From contig CAVSFF010000009.1 in the NCBI GenBank assembly GCA_963727285.1, positions 744,001 through 808,000 of the forward strand: a stretch of DNA of 64,000 nucleotides, given 5' to 3'. The position numbers and the translations under genes are program-made. The notes under the pieces were generated by a model that made no database searches, was not told the DNA's origin, and saw only the letters and a program-made list of their open reading frames with translations. Below, piece after piece: positions 43,451 through 49,705 of this stretch; position 1 is the first letter of the stretch; every line of letters begins with the position of its first letter. This stretch comes from CAITWD01 sp963727285. GTDB lineage: Bacteria > Actinomycetota > Thermoleophilia > Miltoncostaeales > Miltoncostaeaceae.

Positions 43451-43969
43451 TCACAGCCCGAGCGGTTCCCCAGGGAAGCGCAGCCCGAAGCGCCGGACTA
43501 GATCGGGAACGCTCGAGGGATCCATCTCGAGCCCGTAGCGCTCACAGAGTCCGCCGAGGACCGCGGGGTCGGCCTGACTGACTCCACCGAGATCCACCAA
43601 CTCCGCGAAGAAGCCCTCAAACCCCGCCGGCGCAATGATCTCGAGGATGCGACACGGCTCGTCGCCAGCGTTCCAGAATGTGTGCCATTCCCCGCGGGGC
43701 TTGAAGACAAGGTCCCCGGTTACAGCTTCGAGTATCTCGTCACCAAGCAGGGCACCCATCCGTCCCTCGATCACATAGCTGTACTCATCCTCGTGGGTGT
43801 GCCTGTGCAGCGGAGCCGCAAGTGCCCGGGCCGACATCGGATGCTCGACGAGTGAGAAATTCCCGCCGGCCAGCTCGCCGTCCACCATGAACCGCACGCC
43901 GATGCTGCCCAGGAACCCGGCTTGCCCGTCGCGCGGCCCGAGCACGCGGCTCTCTTGAGTTATTGCCAT
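43451..43969 (-). CDS. Cupin-domain protein
   Basis: 172 residues from ATG 43969. Cupin motif 1 appears as PLHRHTHEDEYSYVIEGRMG (HxH and E metal ligands) and motif 2 as KPRGEWHTFWNAG (His ligand), so one metal site is complete. The tail LVDLGGVSQADPAVLGGLCERY recalls cupin proteins near quercetin-dioxygenase-like enzymes, but the substrate is unknown. Divergent from the TetR gene with an 82-bp gap that must hold both promoters; TetR probably represses it. Sits inside the tRNA-flanked islet. Confidence 0.88.
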   Translation of the reverse strand: MAITQESRVLGPRDGQAGFLGSIGVRFMVDGELAGGNFSLVEHPMSARALAAPLHRHTHEDEYSYVIEGRMGALLGDEILEAVTGDLVFKPRGEWHTFWNAGDEPCRILEIIAPAGFEGFFAELVDLGGVSQADPAVLGGLCERYGLEMDPSSVPDLVRRFGLRFPGEPLGL

Positions 43970-44051
43970 GGTCGTACTCTCATTTCGTCGGACATATGTG
44001 TCGCGTAGACTAGACCGACCTGCACCGATGCGTCAATATGGCCGGACACAG

Positions 44052-44687
44052 ATGACCCGCGAACCCTCTACCCGCCCGTACCGCATGCGGCTCCGCGCCG
44101 AGCAGCAGGCGAGCACGCGCCAGCGCATCACCGAGAGCGCGGTCGAGCTGCACGGCACGCTCGGACCCGCGCGAACGTCGATGAGCGCCGTGGCCGCGCA
44201 CGCCGGTGTCCGACGCTCGACCCTCTATCGCCATTTCCCCGACGAGTCTGCGCTCTTTGACGCATGCACCGCGCACTGGATGGCCGCCAATCCGCCGCCC
44301 GACCTCGGCGCGTGGGCAGAGATCTCCGACCCGGACAAGCGCTTGCTGACAGCGCTCGGAGAACTGCACGGGTACTACCGGCGAACCGAGGACATGCTCG
44401 ACAATCTCTTCCGCGATGAGAGCATCGTGCCGTTTGTCGCAGAACGCTTCGCGGCATTCCGTGGCTATCTCGCCGCGGCACAGGAGATCCTCGTGGGGGG
44501 ACGAAATCTCCGCGGCACCGCGGCCGGACGGACCCGGGGAGCGCTCGGCCACGCGATCGCATTCTCCACCTGGAAGTCTCTCGTCCGGGAGCACCCGGTA
44601 TCCGACCCGGACGCCATCACGCTCCTGTGTGCGCTCGTCGCGGCGAGCAGCCCGCCGGCCAGTTCCAGCGGGCAGTCGCAAGCGTGA
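44052..44687 (+). CDS. TetR-family transcriptional regulator
   Basis: 211 residues from ATG 44052 (MTREPSTRPYRMRLRAEQQA). HTH: TRQRITESAVELHGTLGPA, SMSAVAAHAGVRRSTLYRHF, then PDESALFDACTAHWMA. The ligand domain is divergent. The stop codon (44687) lies 5 bp before the second tRNA-Phe fragment. The intergenic TCGGACATATGTGTC segment is a candidate operator shared with the cupin gene. Confidence 0.88.
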   Translation: MTREPSTRPYRMRLRAEQQASTRQRITESAVELHGTLGPARTSMSAVAAHAGVRRSTLYRHFPDESALFDACTAHWMAANPPPDLGAWAEISDPDKRLLTALGELHGYYRRTEDMLDNLFRDESIVPFVAERFAAFRGYLAAAQEILVGGRNLRGTAAGRTRGALGHAIAFSTWKSLVREHPVSDPDAITLLCALVAASSPPASSSGQSQA

Positions 44688-44691
44688 AGTC

Positions 44692-44735
44692 CTGAAGATC
44701 GTGGTGTCCCCAGTTCGAGTCTGGGTCTCGCCATC
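44692..44735 (+). repeat. tRNA-Phe 3' fragment, second copy of the direct repeat
   Basis: CTGAAGATCG onward through the T-arm and acceptor 3' strand, 43/44 identical to 43108-43151. It lacks the acceptor 5' strand, D-arm and half of the anticodon stem, so it is not a functional tRNA. Its own intrinsic terminator follows. Confidence 0.9.
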
Positions 44736-44737
44736 TC

Positions 44738-44766
44738 AAAAAGCCCCGCTCTAGCGGGGCTTTTTT
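44738..44766 (+). terminator. Intrinsic terminator after the tRNA fragment
   Basis: AAAAAGCCCCGC (44738-44749) pairs with GCGGGGCTTTTT (44754-44765), loop TCTA, ending in six T. This is the only classical stem plus T-run in the window and probably was the original tRNA-Phe terminator; it now ends the TetR transcript. Confidence 0.9.
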
Positions 44767-44810
44767 CGTCTCGGAATTGTGACCGCTGATCTCCCGGAAT
44801 CGGTCTGAAG

Positions 44811-45243
44811 CGGTGCGAGAGCTCGGGCAGCTCGGGACCGACGCCAGCATCCCGGGGCCTCGGCGCGTCGCGGACGGCGGATGGTCGTAGTCTCGGAGTA
44901 CGGCCGATAGATATCCCGCCTGGAGAGACCCGATGACCACCGATCCAGTCGACCCCCCGGTCGGCACCCACTGCGAATGGTGCGGGGCGGAGTTCGAGCC
45001 CGGATCCGCGCCACCCACACCAACGACCCCGGCGGCAAAGCCCGCACCGCTCCCCGGCGGAGAACCCGTCACGCACTGCGAGTGGTGTGGCGCCGAGTAC
45101 CCGGTTCCAGGCAACGACCGGTAGGGCCTCGACGCCCGCTTACTCCCGACTGCCCATTAGTCGTTCGGCGTCACGCCGATCTCTGCCATGAGCGCGCGGA
45201 CCCGCCGCTCGATCTCATCCCGGATCGGGCGGATCTCCGCCAA
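44811..45243. repeat. 433-bp direct repeat, copy A
   Basis: Highly similar (well above 90% by eye) to 55489-55922, same orientation. It spans the upstream region and all of the small CEWC protein gene, plus the last ~29 codons of arsC. Identity stops in the arsC frame at CTCCGCCAA. Copy A carries the intact genes; copy B carries disrupted ones. Confidence 0.93.
44933..45124 (+). CDS. Small double-CxxC (HCEWCGAE) protein
   Basis: 63 residues from ATG 44933; TGGAGAGA lies 5-6 nt upstream. Two identical knuckles THCEWCGAE (near residues 13 and 47) are separated by a Pro/Ala linker (GSAPPTPTTPAAKPAPLPGG). Four cysteines in two CxxC pairs suggest one zinc or other thiophilic-metal site. Position beside arsC makes arsenic or metal binding conceivable, but that is speculation. 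A second copy at 55.6 kb is frameshifted. I do not recognise a named family. Confidence 0.75.
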   Translation: MTTDPVDPPVGTHCEWCGAEFEPGSAPPTPTTPAAKPAPLPGGEPVTHCEWCGAEYPVPGNDR

Positions 45244-45816
45244 CGAGCGACCCGACGGATCCTCAAGTTCCCAGTCGAGATACCGCTTGCCCGGAAACAG
45301 TGGGCAGGCGTCGCCGCAACCCATGGTCACGACAACGTCAGCGGCGCGGACGATCTCGTCGGCCCATGGCATGGGAAGTTCGGCGGTGATGTCGATTCCG
45401 ACCTCAGCCATCGCCTCCACCGCTCCGCTGTTCAGCGAACCGGCCGGCTCCGAACCACCGGAGAACACGTCGATCCGATCGCCTGCGAGATGCCGCATCC
45501 AGCCGGCCGCCATCTGGGATCGGCCCGCATTGTGCACGCAAAGGAACAACACGGCCGGCGTGGTCACCGATATGCCACCCTCGAGGCGAACGAGCGCCCT
45601 CAGCCGCTCACGCGCGAAGCGCTCGGCCAGCAGCGGCAGCCAGTTGGTCACGCGAGCCGACTCGGAGAGTTGATCAAGCGAATCGTTCATGAACCGCTCG
45701 ATGGTCTCGACGTTCAGCATGCCCCCGAACTCCGACCGGAGTCGCTGGGCGGCGCCGCGCAGCATCATCGTCTGCTCGACTGACGGCTGGACGGTTCTGG
45801 TCTGTGGATCTGGCAT
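45157..45816 (-). CDS. arsC: Arsenate reductase (LMW-PTPase type) with N-terminal helical domain
   Basis: 219 residues from ATG 45816; GGAGGC is 7 nt upstream. Reduces As(V) to As(III). The C-terminal domain has the P-loop LFLCVHNAGRSQMAAGWM (CX5R), the redox-region cysteines in VVTMGCGDACPLFPG and the catalytic-Asp loop WELEDPSGRSLAEI. The first ~80 residues form a helical domain (RLRSEFGGMLNVETIERFMN) of the kind often fused to actinobacterial ArsC. The 3' end lies inside direct-repeat copy A. The upstream leftward gene is an arsR-arsC fusion. Confidence 0.93.
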   Translation of the reverse strand: MPDPQTRTVQPSVEQTMMLRGAAQRLRSEFGGMLNVETIERFMNDSLDQLSESARVTNWLPLLAERFARERLRALVRLEGGISVTTPAVLFLCVHNAGRSQMAAGWMRHLAGDRIDVFSGGSEPAGSLNSGAVEAMAEVGIDITAELPMPWADEIVRAADVVVTMGCGDACPLFPGKRYLDWELEDPSGRSLAEIRPIRDEIERRVRALMAEIGVTPND

Positions 45817-45841
45817 TGGGTGCCTCCGGGTTCCTGTGCGC

Positions 45842-46504
45842 TCAGCCGCTTGCGAGCGCGATTGCAAGCCGCTCTATACGGCGCGAGATCTGCGTAAACG
45901 CCGCCGTGAACGCGGCGGGGCGTCCGTCAGCGACAGGGTCCGGCACCGACCAGTGCAGGGATGGTGCCTCATAAGGAAAGCCCGCCTCCCGCGCCCGATC
46001 GCACACAGAGACGACCAGCGCCGGCGCCGCGTTGACACGGTCGTACCCCTTGGGCACCGCGCCCGAGAGTTCGACACCGAAGTCGCCTGCCACCGAGATC
46101 GCGGCGGGATCCACCTGCGACGCCGGGTCGGTTCCGGCGGAGTCCGCATCGCCGCCCGTCGTTCGTCGCCAAAGCGCGGCTGCGAACTGCGACCGCGCCG
46201 AGTTGTGGGTGCAGACAAACAGCACGCACCCGGCGGGCACCGAGAGCCGCGGGACGATCGACGCGAGACGATCCGGGTTCAAGACCACATACCGCCGGCG
46301 CCGATCGCCGTCGGAGACATGCCGGTCGATGAGGTCTGCCCGCTCGAGCACCTGAAGGTGGTGTGCCACAAGATTGGTCGGAATCGCGGCGAGCTCGGAG
46401 AGTTCGGCCGGAGTCCGGTCGCCGAGCGCGAGTGCGTCGACGATCGCCAATCGATGCCGATCGGCGAGGGCCTGATGGATGCGAACACGTGCGTCAAGGT
46501 CCAT
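45842..46504 (-). CDS. ArsR HTH - LMW-PTPase (ArsC-like) fusion
   Basis: 220 residues. N-terminal ~80: ArsR-type winged helix (HQALADRHRLAIVDALALGD, LSELAAIPTNLVAHHLQVLE, DRRRRYVVLN). C-terminal: LMW-PTPase/arsenate-reductase fold with P-loop LFVCTHNSARSQFAAALW and HWSVPDPV. The ArsC thiol relay cysteine pair is reduced to one CDRARE, so the domain may sense rather than reduce. The product may sense arsenate/phosphate-like ligands or link repression to catalysis. An operator-like dyad lies just upstream (46519-46549). Confidence 0.88.
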   Translation of the reverse strand: MDLDARVRIHQALADRHRLAIVDALALGDRTPAELSELAAIPTNLVAHHLQVLERADLIDRHVSDGDRRRRYVVLNPDRLASIVPRLSVPAGCVLFVCTHNSARSQFAAALWRRTTGGDADSAGTDPASQVDPAAISVAGDFGVELSGAVPKGYDRVNAAPALVVSVCDRAREAGFPYEAPSLHWSVPDPVADGRPAAFTAAFTQISRRIERLAIALASG

Positions 46505-46518
46505 GCACCAATCAGATC

Positions 46519-46549
46519 ACTCAATTATTCTTGAGTCAATCTCTATTGA
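46519..46549. promoter_or_regulatory. Tandem AT-rich dyads upstream of the arsR-arsC fusion
   Basis: ACTCAA-TTATTC-TTGAGT (46519-46536) and TCAAT-CTCT-ATTGA (46536-46549) are two abutting perfect inverted repeats, 15 bp before the start of the ArsR-type gene. ArsR proteins bind such AT-rich dyads, so autoregulation is likely. Confidence 0.6.
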
Positions 46550-46605
46550 TGTAACACCGCCGCATGTGCCGCGGTCCAACCACCTCTGCGCCTACCGCAT
46601 GAGGA

Positions 46606-47340
46606 TCATCCCCGTGGTTCGCCGCTCCGCTCAACGACGGGGAGCTGCGCGTCGGCGGGGGCTGCGTCGGGGTGTGGGAGCCCTCGAAGCACCTCGTAGA
46701 TCACGACTCCGACGAGCGCGCCAGCGACCGGACCGATGATGTAGATCCAAAGGTTGGTGAAGTCACTCGACGCCAGCGCCGGAGCGAGCGACCGGGCCGG
46801 ATTCATCGATGCCCCGGTGATTGGCCCGAGAACGAGTGCCTCGAGTCCAATCGTCCCACCGATGGCGATCGCGGCAAGCGAGCCGGCTGCCCGCGTGTCG
46901 GTCGCGACAGCCAAGATGACGATCATCAGTACCGCGGTCAGGCCCGCCTCGAGCACCAGCGCGCTCCAGTGGCTGACGTATGCCGGCTGTGTCACCCCGA
47001 GCCCGTGCGAGGTCCCGAACAGCGCACGCAGACTGTAGGACGCCAGAATGGCGCCCGCGCACTGCGCGACCCAATACGGCACGACCTCCAGTCTCGGAAA
47101 GTGCCGTCCGACGGCGAACCCGGCCGTGACCGCCGGATTCATGTGGGCCCCTGACAGGTGGCCAACGGCGAAGATCATGACGGCAACGACCAGTCCGAAC
47201 GCGGCGGCAACGCCCCCGTGTCCAAGTTGCCCACCGGTGAGCGTGTTGATGACAATCGCCCCGGTTCCGGCGAACACGAGACAGAACGTGCCGAGAAACT
47301 CGGCCGCCAACCGGCGAGGCAGATCGGGCCGCTGATTCAT
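46606..47340 (-). CDS. MIP-family aquaporin/aquaglyceroporin of the arsenic cluster
   Basis: 244 residues, six membrane helices and two NPA half-helices: GAHMNPAVTAGF and GASMNPARSLAP. The N-terminus RRLAAEFLGTFCLVFAGTGA is typical. In Sinorhizobium meliloti and others an aquaglyceroporin (AqpS) in the ars operon lets As(III) made by ArsC leave down its gradient. The same role is inferred here because no ArsB/Acr3 pump is nearby and the gene lies between ars genes. Water or glycerol transport remains possible. Confidence 0.88.
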   Translation of the reverse strand: MNQRPDLPRRLAAEFLGTFCLVFAGTGAIVINTLTGGQLGHGGVAAAFGLVVAVMIFAVGHLSGAHMNPAVTAGFAVGRHFPRLEVVPYWVAQCAGAILASYSLRALFGTSHGLGVTQPAYVSHWSALVLEAGLTAVLMIVILAVATDTRAAGSLAAIAIGGTIGLEALVLGPITGASMNPARSLAPALASSDFTNLWIYIIGPVAGALVGVVIYEVLRGLPHPDAAPADAQLPVVERSGEPRG

Positions 47341-47343
47341 CGC

Positions 47344-48060
47344 CTAGGCCGCCGCGACAAGCTTGACTGCGAACTCCGAGGGCAGGCCGACCGCCTCCAC
47401 TTCCCGGGCGACCGCCTCCGCGTCGTACGGAACACGCTCAATCGACCCGACAACGCGGCCATCGACGAGTTCGAGGATCGCAAAGGCGGCCCGAGGGTCC
47501 CCATCTTTGGGTTTGCCGACCGAGCCGCAGTTGACGAACTGCACGCCGCCGTATGTGTGGATCCACGGCTTATGCGTGTGCCCGAATACCAGCACGTCGC
47601 ACTCGGCCGACCCGGCGAGCCGGTTGTAGAGCGATTCGGGCTTGTCCTCGAACAGATACTCGTTCACCTTGCGGGGCGACCCGTGCACCAAGCGGATCCG
47701 CTGGTTCCCCATCGCAAAGCGCAGGTCGAACGGCAGCTCGCTCATGAACGCCTTCGATCGGGCGTTGGTGTGGGCAAGCGTCCAGTCAATCGACTTCTGA
47801 CCCAGCTCGCGGTCGTGGGGCGTCACGTAGGCGCAGCCGCAGTCGGTCAGGTCGCGGGCGATCGCGTAGTCGTAGTTGCCGTAGATCGTCGGGATGCCCC
47901 GGTCTTGGATGAGTGCGCACACCTCGTTCGGATGTGGGCCGTAGCCCACGAGGTCTCCACCGCAGTAGATCCCGTCGACACCAATGGACCCAAGCGCCGC
48001 AAGTACCGCCTCGAGCGCCGTCAGATTGCCGTGAATGTCCGTGATCACCGCTATTCGCAT
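47344..48060 (-). CDS. Calcineurin-like metallophosphoesterase
   Basis: 238 residues from ATG 48060; AGGAG is 6 nt upstream. Metal-binding motifs of the MPP superfamily: VITDIHGNLTALEAVL (DxHGN), GIYCGGDLVGYGPHP (GDxxxxG), TIYGNYDYA (GNxD, GNH variant), LVHGSPRKV and VFGHTHKPW (GHTH). YfcE/MJ0936-like phosphodiesterase. Its stop is 3 bp from the aquaporin start, so it leads the leftward mpp-aqp unit. Relation to arsenic is unknown but the gene order is operon-like. Confidence 0.9.
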   Translation of the reverse strand: MRIAVITDIHGNLTALEAVLAALGSIGVDGIYCGGDLVGYGPHPNEVCALIQDRGIPTIYGNYDYAIARDLTDCGCAYVTPHDRELGQKSIDWTLAHTNARSKAFMSELPFDLRFAMGNQRIRLVHGSPRKVNEYLFEDKPESLYNRLAGSAECDVLVFGHTHKPWIHTYGGVQFVNCGSVGKPKDGDPRAAFAILELVDGRVVGSIERVPYDAEAVAREVEAVGLPSEFAVKLVAAA

Positions 48061-48167
48061 CGCGAGGCTCCTGGCTGGAGGGGGTTGCTGGCCGTGGCTG
48101 CGCGCCGGATCATTGCCGATTGGAGCTAACATTGAAAGATGTCGATAGAACTGTTACTAATCGATTG

Positions 48168-48521
48168 ATGAGTATCGATCTTGAACTGGCTCCGAAACGC
48201 AAGCGCGCTCCCGGTGGGCCGTGCTGCGAGCCCGTCGTCTACCCCGACGTCGAGCGTGCGCAGGCCGAGCGCATCGCCCAAATCGCAAAAGCACTCGGCG
48301 ACCCCATCCGACTCCAGCTGGTCGACGTACTCCGCAAGCACGCGGGCAAGGTCTGCGTGTGCGAGCTCACGCCGCTGTTCGACGTCGGTCAGCCCACGGT
48401 CTCGCACCACCTCAAGGTCCTCAGGGACGCAGGTATCGTCGCCAGCGAACGGCCAGGGCTCTGGGCCTACTACTACGTCCTCCCTGACGCTCTCGAGGAG
48501 CTGACGGCATGGCTCGGCTAA
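48168..48521 (+). CDS. arsR: ArsR-family arsenic/metal-responsive repressor
   Basis: 117 residues from ATG 48168 (MSIDLELAPKRK). The N-terminal GGPCCEPVVYP and the CVCEL of KVCVCELTPLFDVG supply cysteines of the kind that bind As(III). HTH: PLFDVGQPTVSHHLKVLRDAG; wing GLWAYYYVLP. Diverges from the metallophosphoesterase gene; an ATCGAT...ATCGAT dyad straddles the start (48160-48179). Its 3' end overlaps arsM by 13 nt, so it heads the arsR-arsMD-arsA operon. Confidence 0.92.
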   Translation: MSIDLELAPKRKRAPGGPCCEPVVYPDVERAQAERIAQIAKALGDPIRLQLVDVLRKHAGKVCVCELTPLFDVGQPTVSHHLKVLRDAGIVASERPGLWAYYYVLPDALEELTAWLG

Positions 48522-49693
48522 GCGACGCCGACATTCGCGAGCGCGTCCGCGAGCGGTATGCCGCCGCGGCGACCGGAATGAGCACATGCGGCTGTGCCCC
48601 TGACGACTGCTGCCAGGATGTCCGCACGGCAGACAGTGCCGGAAACGACGTGTTCGGACCGACGCTCTATGCGGGCATCGAATCCGACGTCGCCGAGTCG
48701 GGCATTCTCTCGCTCGGATGCGGCGTGCCGACGCAGCTCGCCGACCTGTCTCCCGGCGAAGTCGTCGTCGATCTCGGATCCGGCGCCGGCGCGGATGTCC
48801 TCATCAGCGCGCGCCGCGTGGGTCCAACCGGGATGGTCATCGGCGTTGACATGACCGAGGAGATGCTCGAGCTGGCGCGCCGCAACGCGGCCGAGGCCGA
48901 TGTGACAAACGTCCGATTCGTCAAGGGCTACATCGAAGAGCTACCACTCGCGAGCGGGTCGGTGGACGTCGTGATTTCCAACTGCGTGATCAACCTCGCA
49001 GCCGACAAGAAAATCGTACTCGAAGAGGCTGCCCGGGTGCTCCGTCCTGGCGGCCGCCTTGCGATCTCCGACGTCATCGCCGACAAAGATATGGACGCAG
49101 CGACGCGTGCCGACATGCAGCAGTGGACCGGATGCACGGCGGGAGCGCTCACGCGCCACCAGCTCGGGGTTCTCCTCGAGACCGCAGGCTTCGACGACAT
49201 TGAGATCACTGAGACGCACCGCGTTCACGAACATGCGGCGGCGGCCATGATCCGCGCTCAGCGCAAATCATCCCTCGACGTACCCCGAAACCCCGTCGCC
49301 AATGAAGGAGCGACAGCGATGAAACTGATCCAAGTATTCGATCCGGCCTTGTGTTGCAGTTCCGGGATCTGCGGGGTCGATGCCGACCAAGCGCTGATCA
49401 ACTTCGCCGCCGACGCCGAGTGGGCATCGCAGCGCGGCGCGAGAATCGAACGCTTTAATCTCGCCCAGGAACCCACTGCATTCGCCGACAACACGACGGT
49501 CAGAGGATTTCTCGAGCGGTCCGGCGCTGACGCGCTCCCGCTCGTGCTCGTCGACGGCGAGGTCGCGCTGGCAGGTCGATATCCGAGCCGCTCCGACCTG
49601 ACTCGCTGGGTCGGGATCGGCGAGATCGCATCTGCGGCGGTGCCCGCTGGCGCCAGCGATGGCTGCTGCGGCGGCAGCGGCTGCTGCAGCTAG
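48509..49693 (+). CDS. ArsM arsenite methyltransferase fused to an ArsD metallochaperone domain
   Basis: 394 residues. ArsM part (1-255): SAM motif VVVDLGSGAGADVLISARR, and the three conserved cysteines as LGCGVP (C71), ISNCVINL (C159) and WTGCTAGAL (C209). ArsD part (271-394): MKLIQVFDPALCCSSGICGV with the vicinal Cys pair and third Cys (282, 283, 288), NLAQEPTAFADN, ALPLVLVDGEVALAGRYPS, and a Cys-rich tail CCGGSGCC. AAGGAG at 49305-49310 and an in-frame ATG at 49319 are retained at the joint, so ArsD may also be made alone. ArsM normally ends near residue 255. As(III) methylation plus delivery to ArsA is the inferred role. Confidence 0.9.
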   Translation: MARLSDADIRERVRERYAAAATGMSTCGCAPDDCCQDVRTADSAGNDVFGPTLYAGIESDVAESGILSLGCGVPTQLADLSPGEVVVDLGSGAGADVLISARRVGPTGMVIGVDMTEEMLELARRNAAEADVTNVRFVKGYIEELPLASGSVDVVISNCVINLAADKKIVLEEAARVLRPGGRLAISDVIADKDMDAATRADMQQWTGCTAGALTRHQLGVLLETAGFDDIEITETHRVHEHAAAAMIRAQRKSSLDVPRNPVANEGATAMKLIQVFDPALCCSSGICGVDADQALINFAADAEWASQRGARIERFNLAQEPTAFADNTTVRGFLERSGADALPLVLVDGEVALAGRYPSRSDLTRWVGIGEIASAAVPAGASDGCCGGSGCCS

Positions 49694-49705
49694 CTCGCGC
49701 ATCCC

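Noticed and set aside
44692..44735. A second tRNA gene
   Set aside because: Only the 3' part is present; no acceptor 5' strand or D-arm can be formed.
48160..48179. Listing ATCGAT...ATCGAT around the arsR start as a separate operator
   Set aside because: Six-base arms straddling the start codon are too short to claim on their own; mentioned only in the arsR entry.
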